Source: Terasakiella sp. SH-1 (GTDB lineage: Bacteria > Pseudomonadota > Alphaproteobacteria > Rhodospirillales > Terasakiellaceae). From it: a DNA stretch of 64,000 nucleotides. The notes under the pieces were generated by a model. It was given only the letters and a program-made list of their open reading frames with translations. It ran no database searches and was not told where the DNA came from. Shown piece by piece: positions 25,486-35,447 of the stretch; position 1 is the first letter of the stretch, and the number at the start of each line of letters is the position of its first letter. The DNA is taken from positions 1,148,501-1,212,500 of the forward strand of contig NZ_CP038255.1 in the NCBI RefSeq assembly GCF_004564135.1, given 5' to 3'. The position numbers and the translations under genes were made by a program.

Positions 25486-27486
25486 TTAGTCGTCGCTTGC
25501 AAACTCGATGATTTTCTCATCAACCATCAGGGACCCGCCTTCAGCCGCGTGGATCTTCTTGATCACAACGTCTTTTTCAGCGCGCATGATGTTTTCCATT
25601 TTCATGGCTTCGATGATACAGAGAACTTCACCAGCTTTGACTTCCTGACCTTCTTCAATTGCGACAGAAAGCAGCAGACCCGGCATCGGGGAGAGCAAGA
25701 AGGCAGACATGTCTGGCGGTGCCTTAAACGGCATCAGATCGTTCAGTTCAGCCTGACGGGCTGTCAGAACTTTCACAGATGCTTGTGCACCCGCATGGAA
25801 CAGGCTGTAACCCGTTGCTTCTTTGTCAACCTGTACACAGATTTCTGTGCCATTGATGTCAGCAAAGAACAGTGGCTCACCAAATGTCCAGGCTGAACGG
25901 ATATGCAGCGTCGTACCGTCGATATCAACGTCATAACCGTCTGTTTCGTTCGGTGTTACAGTCGCATTGAATTTTTCATCATTGTACTGAACAACCCATT
26001 CGTCTGCGATCTGGCGACCACGGCTACCTTCCATCTGACCGGAAATCATGGTTTCGCGCTCTGCTTCCATACGTTTCATGAAACAGGCAACAGCCACCAG
26101 GTTTTTCGGGTCTTTTTGCGGTACCATGGAGGCATCGAAGCCATCCGGATATTCTTCCGCAATGAAGTTGGTTGTCAGGTTACCGTCGATGAAACGTTGT
26201 TTGGACATCACCGCGTTCAGGAACGAGATGTTATGACCAACGCCACGGATGTAATATTCATCCAAAGCGCGTTTCATGTTTTCAGTACATTCTTCACGAT
26301 CTTTACCCCAGGTGACCAGCTTGGCGATCATCGGGTCATAATACATGGAGATTTCGCCACCTTCATACACACCTGTATCAACGCGAACAGTATCGCTTTC
26401 AACCGGCGGGCGGTATTTGATCAAACGACCAGTAGACGGCAGGAAGTTACGGAACGGGTCTTCCGCATACACACGGCTTTCCATGGACCAGCCATTGATG
26501 CCGATGTCTTCTTGCTTAAGCGTCAGTTCCTGACCGTCAGCAATCTTGATCATCCATTCAACCAGATCAACACCAGTGATCAGCTCAGTTACAGGGTGTT
26601 CCACCTGTAAACGAGTGTTCATTTCCAGGAAGTAGAAGTTCTGATCTTTATCAACGATGAATTCCACAGTACCGGCAGAACGGTAGTTAACCGCCTTTGC
26701 CAGAGCAACTGCTTCTTCACCCATTTTCTTACGGGTTTCAGCTGTCAGGAACGGGGAAGGAGCTTCCTCAATTACCTTCTGGTGACGACGCTGAATAGAA
26801 CATTCACGTTCTTGCAGGTAAACTGTGTTGCCATGTTTGTCTGCCAAGATTTGGATTTCGATGTGACGTGGCTCTTCAATGAATTTTTCAATGAAGACAC
26901 GGTCATCACCAAATGATGAAACTGCTTCAGAAGTTGCACGTTCGAACCCGTCGCGACATTCTGCTTCGTTAAAGGCAACACGCATACCTTTACCACCACC
27001 ACCGGCAGAGGCTTTCAACATAACCGGGTAGCCGATTTTGTTCGCGATTTCTACGGCGTGGTCTGTGTCTTTAATGACTTCAGTGTAACCCGGAACTGTA
27101 CTTACACCAGCTTTCTGAGCCAAAAGTTTTGATTCGATCTTGTCACCCATCGCTTTAATAGCAAGAGTTTCAGGACCGATGAACTCAACGCCAGCAGCGT
27201 CAAGTGCGTCAAAGAACGCAGCGTTTTCAGACAAGAAGCCGTAACCCGGGTGTACAGCCTGTGCACCTGTTTCTTTAATGGCTTTCAGGATGTTGTCCAT
27301 CACCAGATAAGACTGGGCAGATGGAGCCGGGCCGATGTTTACAGCTTCGTCCGCCATTTCGACGTGAAGCGCATCTTTATCGGCATCGGAATAGACCGCA
27401 ACGGTCTTGATGCCCATTTTGCGGGCTGATTTGATTACGCGACAAGCAATCTCACCGCGGTTTGCAATCAGGATTTTATCGAACAT
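25486..27486 (-). CDS. pccA: Propionyl-CoA carboxylase alpha (biotin) subunit
   Basis: The 666-residue protein combines biotin carboxylase (KILIANRGEIACRVI at the start, ATP-grasp loop KASAGGGGKGMR, EMNTRLQVEHPVTE) and a central BT linker. A C-terminal biotinyl domain has EAMKMEN with Lys629. With the beta subunit it carboxylates propionyl-CoA to methylmalonyl-CoA, feeding odd-chain, Val, Ile and Met carbon into the TCA cycle. pccB lies 39 nt upstream. The paralogue at 56925 belongs to leucine breakdown, and the assignment here rests on pairing with pccB. Confidence 0.9.
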   Translation of the reverse strand: MFDKILIANRGEIACRVIKSARKMGIKTVAVYSDADKDALHVEMADEAVNIGPAPSAQSYLVMDNILKAIKETGAQAVHPGYGFLSENAAFFDALDAAGVEFIGPETLAIKAMGDKIESKLLAQKAGVSTVPGYTEVIKDTDHAVEIANKIGYPVMLKASAGGGGKGMRVAFNEAECRDGFERATSEAVSSFGDDRVFIEKFIEEPRHIEIQILADKHGNTVYLQERECSIQRRHQKVIEEAPSPFLTAETRKKMGEEAVALAKAVNYRSAGTVEFIVDKDQNFYFLEMNTRLQVEHPVTELITGVDLVEWMIKIADGQELTLKQEDIGINGWSMESRVYAEDPFRNFLPSTGRLIKYRPPVESDTVRVDTGVYEGGEISMYYDPMIAKLVTWGKDREECTENMKRALDEYYIRGVGHNISFLNAVMSKQRFIDGNLTTNFIAEEYPDGFDASMVPQKDPKNLVAVACFMKRMEAERETMISGQMEGSRGRQIADEWVVQYNDEKFNATVTPNETDGYDVDIDGTTLHIRSAWTFGEPLFFADINGTEICVQVDKEATGYSLFHAGAQASVKVLTARQAELNDLMPFKAPPDMSAFLLSPMPGLLLSVAIEEGQEVKAGEVLCIIEAMKMENIMRAEKDVVIKKIHAAEGGSLMVDEKIIEFASDD

Positions 27487-27525
27487 GTGTCCGTTTCCTT
27501 TTAACTAGCTTAAATTCGAAAGATC

Positions 27526-29058
27526 TTAGAGAGGAATGTTGCCGTGCTTACGCTCGGGGTTCTTCAGATCTTTGTTCTTCAGCATTGCGAGAGATTGACA
27601 GATACGACGACGTGTACCATGCGGCATGATCACATCATCAATGAAGCCACGGCCACCAGCCTTGAACGGGTTGGCGAAGTTGCGGGCGTATTCATCTGTA
27701 CGTTCCTGAATTTTCTCAGGATCGCCGATGTCTTGACGGAAGATGATTTCCACAGCACCCTTTGCACCCATTACCGCGATTTCCGCAGACGGCCATGCAA
27801 AGTTCACGTCACCACGCAGGTGCTTGGAACTCATTACGTCATAAGCACCACCGTAAGCCTTACGTGTAATGACAGTCACTTTCGGTACAGTTGCTTCAGC
27901 AAAAGCGTACAACAGTTTCGCACCGTGTGTGATGATACCGTTATATTCTTGGTCAGTACCAGGCATGAAGCCCGGTACGTCAACAAATGTCACCAGCGGA
28001 ATGTTGAACGCATCACAGAAACGAACAAAACGTGCCGCTTTAACAGAAGAGTCGATATCCAGACAACCTGCCAGAACCATCGGCTGGTTGGCAACGAAGC
28101 CAACAGTGTCACCGTTCATACGGCCAAAACCAACGATGATGTTTTTGGCATAATCCGGCATGATTTCAAAGAAATCACCTTCGTCTGTGACTTTGGTGAT
28201 CAGTTCTTTCATGTCATATGGCATGTTCGGGTTATCTGGAACCAGCGTATCCAAAGAACCATCATCGCGATCCGCCGGGTCAGTTGTCGGACGGTGCGGT
28301 GCTTTTTCTTTGTTGTTGCTTGGCAGGAAGTCAACGAAGTCACGCAGTTGCAGCAGGGCTTCAACGTCATTTTCAAACGCAAGGTGTGCTACACCGGACT
28401 TAGTTGTGTGCGTAACCGCACCACCGAGTTCTTCCTGTGTTACTTCTTCGTGTGTAACGGTCTTTACAACGTCCGGACCTGTTACGAACATGAAGGAGCT
28501 GTCTTTTACCATGAAGATAAAGTCAGTCATTGCAGGGGAGTATACCGCGCCACCTGCACATGGGCCCATGATCATGGAGATCTGTGGGATCACGCCAGAT
28601 GCTTCAACGTTGCGTTGGAATACGTCAGCATACCCACCCAAGGAAGCGATGCCTTCCTGAATACGTGCCCCACCTGAATCGTTCAGGCCGATACATGGTG
28701 CGCCAACTTTCATGGCTTGATCCATGACCTTGCAGATTTTCTCAGCGTGTGTTTCAGACAGTGAACCACCGTAAACTGTGAAATCCTGTGAGAATACGAA
28801 AACAAGGCGACCGTTTACTGTACCGTAGCCAGTAACAACACCGTCCCCCGGTGTGTGGTCTTTTTCCATGCCGAAGTCTGTGCAACGGTGTTCTACGAAC
28901 ATGTCCCACTCTTCGAAGCTGCCTTCGTCCAAGAAAAGGTCGATTCTTTCACGGGCAGTCAGTTTGCCCTTTTTATGCTGTGAGTCGATACGCTTCTGAC
29001 CGCCACCAAGACGGGCTTTGGCGCGTTTCTCGTCAAGCATCTGGATAATGTCGTGCAT
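27526..29058 (-). CDS. pccB: Propionyl-CoA carboxylase beta (carboxyltransferase) subunit
   Basis: The 510-residue carboxyltransferase has the two crotonase-like halves. One has [23 protein letters not shown] and [16 protein letters not shown] with [14 protein letters not shown]. The other has [15 protein letters not shown] and [13 protein letters not shown], matching PCC beta rather than methylcrotonyl-CoA carboxylase. It is the first gene of the pccB-pccA pair. A 177-nt gap precedes it with no clear promoter. Confidence 0.92.
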   Translation of the reverse strand: MHDIIQMLDEKRAKARLGGGQKRIDSQHKKGKLTARERIDLFLDEGSFEEWDMFVEHRCTDFGMEKDHTPGDGVVTGYGTVNGRLVFVFSQDFTVYGGSLSETHAEKICKVMDQAMKVGAPCIGLNDSGGARIQEGIASLGGYADVFQRNVEASGVIPQISMIMGPCAGGAVYSPAMTDFIFMVKDSSFMFVTGPDVVKTVTHEEVTQEELGGAVTHTTKSGVAHLAFENDVEALLQLRDFVDFLPSNNKEKAPHRPTTDPADRDDGSLDTLVPDNPNMPYDMKELITKVTDEGDFFEIMPDYAKNIIVGFGRMNGDTVGFVANQPMVLAGCLDIDSSVKAARFVRFCDAFNIPLVTFVDVPGFMPGTDQEYNGIITHGAKLLYAFAEATVPKVTVITRKAYGGAYDVMSSKHLRGDVNFAWPSAEIAVMGAKGAVEIIFRQDIGDPEKIQERTDEYARNFANPFKAGGRGFIDDVIMPHGTRRRICQSLAMLKNKDLKNPERKHGNIPL

Positions 29059-29235
29059 CTAAATATGTCCCCTCAGCTCATTGATTTGAGCATAGATATA
29101 TTTGGAAGAAATGAAGACTTCCTGCCGACTTTGATAACACAATCGTATAGCATGTGCCAGAAAAAATACGCACTCTAATACCGAATTACCGATTTATTTT
29201 AGAGGGGAGCTTATAAATTTTTATAAATCAATGTG

Positions 29236-29877
29236 TTATATCTTCTCTTCGGCGTTCTTACCCATCAGGTTCAGTAAGATCACCATGCTGATTAGAAGGA
29301 AAATATATTCAAGATAGCTCGTTTGGGCGAGGGTGGTTTTGGAAAAGAGCGTCTCCCGCCCGGTATCGGTCAGGCTCAACAAACCTTTGACGGCTGAAAA
29401 AATCCCGTGAAAGCGATATATATACATAAACAGGTTTTCGCTTCGGGTACGTTCTTGTTTGAAAAATGCAATGAATTGGCTGATGGCGAAACTGAAAGTC
29501 GCGGCAACAAAATAAACAATGGCAAGGCGGACATTCAGGAACTCGGCCTCTTGGCCCAATAAAAGGATTAAACCAAGATAGCCAGCCAGAAAGACGCCCA
29601 TGACCCAATGGCCACGATAGTTATGGCCAAGATAGCGCAGGCAGCCAAGACCCAGCATGTAATATCCGATGAACTGGCAGAAGTGTCCACTGATGACAGA
29701 AAGCAGATAGAGATCATAAAGACGTAAGAAAAGGGAGGAAAAACTCAGCCCAAAGAAGATAAAGCTGATAATCCATTCTTTCTGTCCGCGATAGCGATCA
29801 ATCCCTTTACCAATCACCATTAAGGAGGCTGCACCCAATAGGCAGATGCTTAAGCATATATACAAATAGGCTTGCAC
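29236..29877 (-). CDS. Seven-helix membrane protein, unknown function
   Basis: The 213 residues form about six to seven hydrophobic segments with short charged loops. The topology recalls the membrane halves of some GGDEF or histidine-kinase sensors, but no catalytic domain follows. I see no nameable motif. It lies 23 nt before (on the map) the ATP12 gene and shares its strand, so it may be co-transcribed. The function is not assigned. Confidence 0.65.
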   Translation of the reverse strand: MQAYLYICLSICLLGAASLMVIGKGIDRYRGQKEWIISFIFFGLSFSSLFLRLYDLYLLSVISGHFCQFIGYYMLGLGCLRYLGHNYRGHWVMGVFLAGYLGLILLLGQEAEFLNVRLAIVYFVAATFSFAISQFIAFFKQERTRSENLFMYIYRFHGIFSAVKGLLSLTDTGRETLFSKTTLAQTSYLEYIFLLISMVILLNLMGKNAEEKI

Positions 29878-29900
29878 AGGGGCCCCCTAATACAGGTTTT

Positions 29901-30614
29901 TTAGTCTCGGATAAGCGTCAGCCAATCGACAACGGATTGCAGGTCTTTCTTGATGACGTCACGGCGGTCTTTGGCTTCCCAGTCTTCGCCCCACAGTTCA
30001 ATCTGATAGGTTTCATCAACTTGAGAATCTTCAAAGGCTTGGGCGCTGTCAATTCGTCCTTCTGTTAAGGAAAGTGCCAGCAGGATAGAGCCTGTGCAGT
30101 GTGTCGCACTTGAAAGACCTGAGAGTTCCCAGTCATTATAGCCTTCGACAACCTCACGGATTGCGCGTACTGAATTTTCGGGTTGTTCCACATGCATGAT
30201 GCCAGTTTGGGTTTTAAATTCGGCGCCATATGTTTCCTTGGCCCAGTCGATATAAGGCATCCATGCCTTGGCTTGACGTTCAGCCAGTTCTTTGGGCTCA
30301 TCCGTCCAGTAACAAACCAGATCGGTTTCAGCATATTTGGCAATTTGTTCAATCACACCATCGCGCAATTCCCCGATACGGTCTACAGCCGTGGAGGCCA
30401 AGGCCATCATGGGCATGGTCAGGGGCTGGATATGTTCTTCCTGTGCATCCCATTCCTTGGCCAGGGCATCAGCCAGAGCTTTTGTTGGCAATAGCAGGGA
30501 GCGTTTGGCCGGGCTTTTGAGTTGACGTCCGTCCAGTGTCACGCGAAAGCCGTCTCCATCTTGTTCAACAGCGACAGTTTTATAAAAACGTTTCAGCGGT
30601 GCAGATGGATCCAT
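29901..30614 (-). CDS. ATP12 family F1-ATPase assembly chaperone
   Basis: I start at the ATG at 30614 (237 residues, MDPSAPLKRFYK), which has AAGGA nine bases upstream. A GTG at 30644 would include that site. The protein has FRVTLDGRQLKSPAKR, WDAQEEHIQPLTMPMM and TDLVCYWTDEPKELAERQ. Known ATP12 proteins help the F1 alpha subunit assemble in mitochondria and alphaproteobacteria. This supports the taxonomic reading of the window. Confidence 0.9.
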   Translation of the reverse strand: MDPSAPLKRFYKTVAVEQDGDGFRVTLDGRQLKSPAKRSLLLPTKALADALAKEWDAQEEHIQPLTMPMMALASTAVDRIGELRDGVIEQIAKYAETDLVCYWTDEPKELAERQAKAWMPYIDWAKETYGAEFKTQTGIMHVEQPENSVRAIREVVEGYNDWELSGLSSATHCTGSILLALSLTEGRIDSAQAFEDSQVDETYQIELWGEDWEAKDRRDVIKKDLQSVVDWLTLIRD

Positions 30615-30688
30615 GATCAACAGTCCTTGAAGTAAAGTGGGCACCTGCCAACGCCATGGTGTGACGTTGGCAGAAAGAAGTTTTGCCC

Positions 30689-32770
30689 TTAATTACCGCT
30701 TCCAAACATTTTGAGCAAGCCCCCAACTGGATTTGCCGGGGCTTGTTGTTGCTGTTTGGGTGCAGGTTTTGGACTGCTTGTGGATTTGCTTGTCGATTTC
30801 TTGCCCAATGCGGTCGCACAGGGATCGCTATCAGACATCGCCTTATCTGTCAGGCCACTGACGAGTAAGGAGAGGCCACCTGTTGCTACGGCTGCACCAA
30901 GGCCCAATGCAGCCTTGGCTGTACCAACCGCATCAACACCCACACCGGGTGCAGACAGGGGACCTGTTAAACGAACCATTCCAGCCAGTCCGCCTGCATT
31001 GACCCCCAAGTCAGCGGTATCCCCACGAGGTTCCGGTTTGACACCCACATCAAGAGTTTCATTTGCCAGATTAACCTGACCGGAGCTGGTGATATTCATA
31101 ACATTGGTTTGAATGGCGATTGTGCGTTCAAACTTGGTGACACCTTTGTTGAAATCCAGATTGACCACCATACAGGAGAAGGGGGTGAATTCACCGGATT
31201 TGGCACTGGGTAGGAGCTTTTCCAGCACCCCTGTAACCAGATCACCACCCAGAAAATTGACTTTATCTGATTTAATTTTACCATCCCCGACATTGACCAA
31301 AGTTTTACCTTTTAAGCTGCCCATCAACCCGGCAACCGATTTACCTGTCGCAGCCAAGTTCAATTTGACTTGTGTAGCCCCACCATGGATGAGGTCTGTA
31401 ACCCCCGTTTCTTGCAGGCTTTGACCAAGGCCAAGATTTTGACCGGACAGATTAATGCGCAGAGAGGCGGGAAGTTTGCGCCCATCCAGATCAATGACAC
31501 CGCCAAATTTACCACCGCCCATCATAAAGCCAGGCTGTATATTCAGCTTGCCGCCGTTCAGTTTGACGATCTTAGTGACATTATTCAGGGCAAAATCAGC
31601 TACAATCAGTTTTTTAGCGTTAAAGCGGATATCCGCATTGACCGCTTTTAAGCCATCAAGGGGCAGGGGATCAGACGGGAAAATCTTGGCGGGCTTTCCT
31701 GCTTTTGTTTTTTCTGTTTTTGCTGCTGGGGCCGTTTGGGCTGTTTCTTCGCTGGCTGGGGTAACATCCTTGATATTCAGCAGGTTGGAATTTAGCCCAA
31801 CTTTGATATGGGGGACTTTGCCTGCCAAAGAAACCATCATATCACCAGACAGGTCACTGCCGCCGATTTTCATGTTCAGGCCCCCAAGCTTATAGCTTTC
31901 ATCGCCATCTGACAGGGTTGCAGCCATTTCAAACGGGCCAACTTTTCCCACCTTGGTGCCTGCAAGTTCAGCAAGGCGTGCGATATTGTCGCTTTTGGCT
32001 GTCAGGGCGAGGTTGAGCCCCTTGCCCGCAGCTGGTTCTTTGATTTGGCCGGAGATATTAAAGCTGGCCCCGGCGGCTTTAAGGGCAAGGTTAATGTCTA
32101 GTGGTTTGCCTTCCATCAGGCTTTCCGGGGAGCCAAGCTGGCCTGTCAATTCAACAACATGCTGGTTGAAAGCCCCCTTAAAGAGCAAGTTCAAGGGGTC
32201 ATCCATATCTGCTGCATGGGCTTGCATGGTGTCAATCACGATGGATGTTTCTTCCCCTTTAACCCCATCTTTGTAAGTGAAACGGGCTTTTTCAATGCGA
32301 ACGGAATTCACAGCAGGCAGGGGCGGGGCAGAAGAATCTGAAGCTTCGCCTTTTTCTTCTTCTGGGGGATTGGTTTGCCCCATCACCCAGTTCCCGTTCC
32401 CACTTTTATCGGTTTCCAGCAGGATATTCGGTTCAATCAGAACAAGTTCAACAATGTGGATATCGCCAAACAGCAGCGGCATGAGTTTCATTTCTGCGGC
32501 AAAGCTTTTCAGCTTCACCATTTCAGCACGTGACCCCCATGTGGCGTTTGACAGGCTGACCCCATCCACGCGGACTTTGGGCGAGAGGGAAATATCCAGT
32601 TCCAGATCGCCGGCAATGACAAGGTCGCGACCTGTTGCTGCTTTGGCCTGTTTGGCGATTTCGCCTTTATATTGGTTGAAATCAGTGGATTTCAGGATGG
32701 CAACGCCTGCGATAATAACGCCGACGAATAAGACGACAATGCCCCCGATAATTAATTTTAAACGTCCCAT
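30689..32770 (-). CDS. AsmA family protein
   Basis: The 693-residue protein has one N-terminal membrane helix (residues 5-26). A long periplasmic part opens with the AsmA pattern (STDFNQYKGEIAKQAKAATGRDLVIAGDLELDIS, LSPKVRVDGVSLSNATWGS). It ends with the C-terminal AsmA domain (VNLDFNKGVTKFERTIAIQT, LSAPGVGVDAVGTAKAALG). The family is linked to outer-membrane lipid homeostasis and bridge-like lipid transport. A Gln/Pro/Ser-rich tail closes it. The gene lies 3 nt after the phosphatase gene, likely one operon. Confidence 0.9.
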   Translation of the reverse strand: MGRLKLIIGGIVVLFVGVIIAGVAILKSTDFNQYKGEIAKQAKAATGRDLVIAGDLELDISLSPKVRVDGVSLSNATWGSRAEMVKLKSFAAEMKLMPLLFGDIHIVELVLIEPNILLETDKSGNGNWVMGQTNPPEEEKGEASDSSAPPLPAVNSVRIEKARFTYKDGVKGEETSIVIDTMQAHAADMDDPLNLLFKGAFNQHVVELTGQLGSPESLMEGKPLDINLALKAAGASFNISGQIKEPAAGKGLNLALTAKSDNIARLAELAGTKVGKVGPFEMAATLSDGDESYKLGGLNMKIGGSDLSGDMMVSLAGKVPHIKVGLNSNLLNIKDVTPASEETAQTAPAAKTEKTKAGKPAKIFPSDPLPLDGLKAVNADIRFNAKKLIVADFALNNVTKIVKLNGGKLNIQPGFMMGGGKFGGVIDLDGRKLPASLRINLSGQNLGLGQSLQETGVTDLIHGGATQVKLNLAATGKSVAGLMGSLKGKTLVNVGDGKIKSDKVNFLGGDLVTGVLEKLLPSAKSGEFTPFSCMVVNLDFNKGVTKFERTIAIQTNVMNITSSGQVNLANETLDVGVKPEPRGDTADLGVNAGGLAGMVRLTGPLSAPGVGVDAVGTAKAALGLGAAVATGGLSLLVSGLTDKAMSDSDPCATALGKKSTSKSTSSPKPAPKQQQQAPANPVGGLLKMFGSGN

Positions 32771-32773
32771 AAC

Positions 32774-33454
32774 TTATGCCTCCATTACCTGTTTTATTGC
32801 TTGTGGCAGTTCGCTGTAATCATGAATGACGCAGGCCGCACCAGCTTGCAGTAATTCCTCGCTTGCATGATAGCCCCAGGAAACGCCGATGGATTTGACT
32901 TTTGCATTCCCTGCCATATGTATATCGTACGTGGTATCACCAATAACAACAGCATTTTTTGCATCGACACCGCTTTCTGACAGGGCCTTTTCCACTATTT
33001 CAGGGTGTGGTTTACCCATGGCGCGACATGCCGTTTGCAGGGTGACAAACCTGTCTTGTAGGCCGTGGGTTTTTAATGTCGGGATCAGGCCACGCATGGC
33101 CTTGCCTGTTGCGACACCCAATAACCAGCCATCTGCTTCTAGTGCATCCAGTGCTTCTATCGTGCCTTTAAATAGCGGTTCTTCAACTTCATCATTTAAG
33201 CGCATATCGCGAAAGTGGGCGCGATAGGTTTCAGCCATTTCGTGATGAGTCTCCCTGTTTTCATTTGCAAAAAGCATTTCCATTGCAACTTCAAGGGGGA
33301 GGCCAACAACACGACGCACGGATTCGGCAGGGATTTTATCGAATCCATAGGTTTTACAGGTCATATCCATAGCGCTAATGATGGCATGCTGGCTGTCTAC
33401 CAATGTGCCGTCACAGTCAAAAATCGCCAGTTGTAAAGGCTTATCGCTTGCCAC
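32774..33454 (-). CDS. HAD phosphatase, phosphoglycolate phosphatase-like
   Basis: The 226-residue HAD hydrolase has motif I FDCDGTLVDS with Asp13 and Asp15, a cap domain (residues 20-85), motif II GVATGK and motif III/IV VVIGDTTYDIHMA. It resembles Gph-type enzymes that remove 2-phosphoglycolate, but substrate cannot be fixed by sequence alone. It is followed by AsmA after 3 nt. Confidence 0.83.
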   Translation of the reverse strand: MASDKPLQLAIFDCDGTLVDSQHAIISAMDMTCKTYGFDKIPAESVRRVVGLPLEVAMEMLFANENRETHHEMAETYRAHFRDMRLNDEVEEPLFKGTIEALDALEADGWLLGVATGKAMRGLIPTLKTHGLQDRFVTLQTACRAMGKPHPEIVEKALSESGVDAKNAVVIGDTTYDIHMAGNAKVKSIGVSWGYHASEELLQAGAACVIHDYSELPQAIKQVMEA

Positions 33455-33648
33455 AAGCTGCTCCTTTTATAAAAAAACGTCCCTATTTTGAATATTTAGC
33501 TTGCACTAAATGGGCGTGGACACAATCATTTTAATAATCCTAAAGTTCAGGTGTCTATCTACAAATGTAGCAAATATTTGAAGTTTAGGTCAGGGTTCTT
33601 TCAAAATTAAGAGATGAATCGTTATTTGACAAATCGAGGAGGCTATTC

Positions 33649-34464
33649 ATGAAATTTCTAAAAACAGCTACGGCATTATGTGCTCTTCCGCTTCTGGCTG
33701 CTTGTGCATCTAACTGGGATGTGGATGGGGCAAAAATGGCTCAGAATGATGGTTCAGCTTTCCAGAAGGAACTGCAAAGCGAATATGCACGCCTTGCGGG
33801 CTTGGAGCGTGATGAAGGCGACTGGACAGATGCGAAACTGTTTGTCGGCAAAGCGCTGGCTGCGACAAAAGGGGATGTTGAACCCCAAATGGTTGCAGAT
33901 CGTAATATTCCGGCTGACAAGGTGGATGAGCTCACGGCTGCCCGCAATAAGCTGACCATGGCCTACGCTATGGGGGGCAAGATGAAATATCCGCAGGCTG
34001 CTGCGCGTGCCCAAGCCGGGTATGATTGCTGGATGCAGGAACAGGAAGAAAACTTCCAGCCGGAAGATATCGAAGCCTGTAAAAAATACTTTATGGCCGC
34101 AATGAATGACATGGGCGAGAAGCCAATGGCAAAGGCTGCGATGGATGACATCATTATTTATTTTGATTTCAACAGCGCAATGCTGACTGAAGATGCCAAA
34201 GGTCTGCTGGTGAAGGCATCCATGATGGGCCGTGGGGCCAATGCCGTTATGGTTACAGGCCATACAGATACAAAAGGGAACGCTGCTTATAACGAAGGTT
34301 TAGCACTGCAACGTGCACAAGCTGCTTCTGACTTCCTGAAAGCGCATGGTGTGATGGGTAAATCCATCCGCGTAGGGGCAAGTGGTGAAAGCATGAATGC
34401 GGTTACGACAGGCGATGACGTTGAAGAAGCCCGCAACCGTCGCGTGGTGATTTCTTTTAAATAA
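33649..34464 (+). CDS. OmpA/MotB-domain lipoprotein
   Basis: The 271-residue protein has a lipoprotein signal (ALPLLAAC, lipidated Cys19) and a middle region of unknown fold (residues 20-165). A C-terminal OmpA peptidoglycan-binding domain has IIIYFDFNSAML, VTGHTDTKGNAAYNEGLALQRA and EEARNRRVVISF. It should anchor the outer membrane to peptidoglycan. The ribosome site is GAGGAGG. It is transcribed alone and ends in a strong terminator. Confidence 0.9.
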   Translation: MKFLKTATALCALPLLAACASNWDVDGAKMAQNDGSAFQKELQSEYARLAGLERDEGDWTDAKLFVGKALAATKGDVEPQMVADRNIPADKVDELTAARNKLTMAYAMGGKMKYPQAAARAQAGYDCWMQEQEENFQPEDIEACKKYFMAAMNDMGEKPMAKAAMDDIIIYFDFNSAMLTEDAKGLLVKASMMGRGANAVMVTGHTDTKGNAAYNEGLALQRAQAASDFLKAHGVMGKSIRVGASGESMNAVTTGDDVEEARNRRVVISFK

Positions 34465-34486
34465 GAAAAGAACCTGATAAATGAAG

Positions 34487-34517
34487 AAAGGCGGCTCTTG
34501 TTTGGGGCCGCCTTTTT
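34487..34517 (+). terminator. Terminator of the OmpA-like lipoprotein gene
   Basis: AAAGGCGGC (34487-34495) pairs with GCCGCCTTT (34507-34515) around an 11-nt loop, with T-runs on both sides. It can serve the lipB gene from the other strand as well, which ends 10 nt away. Confidence 0.9.
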
Positions 34518-34526
34518 CTATGTGCT

Positions 34527-35195
34527 TTATTCCTCGTCTTCAAAGACGGCATCAAAACAAGTCATCAGCAGGCTGTCGACTTCCTGCATGGTAATCCAGA
34601 CCCCAAGGTCTTGCAGGGAGGTCACGCCATGTTCTGAAATGCCACAGGGCACGATTCCCTGAAAATGACTAAGGTCAGGTTCAACATTAAGGGAAATCCC
34701 GTGGAAAGTGACCCATTTGCGAACCCGTACACCGATGGCACCGATTTTATCTTCTTTGCCCATGCCACGATCCACCCAGATGCCGACACGGCCTTCACGG
34801 CGTTCCCCTGTAATGTTAAAGGTTGCCAGTGTCTGGATGACCCATTCTTCCAGTTTATTGACAAACTTGCGAATATCGCGTCCCCGCTTGGTCAGGTCCA
34901 GCATGACATAGGCAATGCGCTGGCCCGGTCCATGATATGTATACTGTCCGCCTCGTCCAGCGTCATATACGGGAAAGCGATCCGGGTCGATCAGGTCTTG
35001 TGCATTTGCGCTGGTTCCTGCGGTATAAAGGGGCGGGTGTTCCAGCAGCCAGATACATTCTGCTGCCTTGCCTTCTGAGATGGCTTTGACGCGTTCTTCC
35101 ATGAAAGACAGGGCTTCTTCATAAGGGACTTCGTCATCACTGAAACGCCATTCGATGCCATTTCTCATGATTGTTGAAATTTTTTTATCATTCAT
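34527..35195 (-). CDS. lipB: Octanoyltransferase LipB
   Basis: The 222-residue enzyme transfers octanoyl groups from ACP to lipoyl domains. It has [16 protein letters not shown], the [21 protein letters not shown] signature, the catalytic lysine in [16 protein letters not shown] and the cysteine in GIVPCGI. The first ATG lacks a good ribosome site. A second ATG nine codons on is an alternative start. Confidence 0.93.
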   Translation of the reverse strand: MNDKKISTIMRNGIEWRFSDDEVPYEEALSFMEERVKAISEGKAAECIWLLEHPPLYTAGTSANAQDLIDPDRFPVYDAGRGGQYTYHGPGQRIAYVMLDLTKRGRDIRKFVNKLEEWVIQTLATFNITGERREGRVGIWVDRGMGKEDKIGAIGVRVRKWVTFHGISLNVEPDLSHFQGIVPCGISEHGVTSLQDLGVWITMQEVDSLLMTCFDAVFEDEE

Positions 35196-35297
35196 GCTTG
35201 ATCTATCTGACTTCTTTGTTTATACCCACGCCCACGCAGATGGTTGACGGTTTTACAAACCTCATACACCGTTAACAAATCTTTTGCCACATTTTAT

Positions 35298-35382
35298 GCG
35301 CTCGTGGCGGAATTGGTAGACGCGCATCGTTGAGGTCGATGTTCTTAACCGAGTGGAAGTTCGAGTCTTCTCGAGCGCACCA
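35298..35382 (+). tRNA. tRNA-Leu (GAG)
   Basis: An 85-nt class II tRNA with acceptor arms GCGCTCG (35298-35304) and CGAGCGC (35372-35378). The D-loop has AATTGGTAGA. The anticodon stem CATCG/CGATG encloses TTGAGGT, giving anticodon GAG at 35332-35334. It also has a long variable arm, and the T-arm has TTCGAGTC. The 3' CCA (35380-35382) is encoded. It reads CUC and CUU leucine codons. A terminator follows directly. Confidence 0.96.
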
Positions 35383-35385
35383 ATA

Positions 35386-35427
35386 AAAAATCCCTGCCAA
35401 GCGGTGACGCTGGCGGGGATTTTTTTG
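35386..35427 (+). terminator. Terminator of tRNA-Leu
   Basis: TCCCTGCCA (35391-35399) pairs with TGGCGGGGA (35411-35419), nine pairs with one G-U, flanked by AAAAAA and TTTTTTT. It works in both directions and may also end the minus-strand secretion operon, whose last stop is at 35448. Confidence 0.9.
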
Positions 35428-35447
35428 TGCTATGACCTGAAATAGGG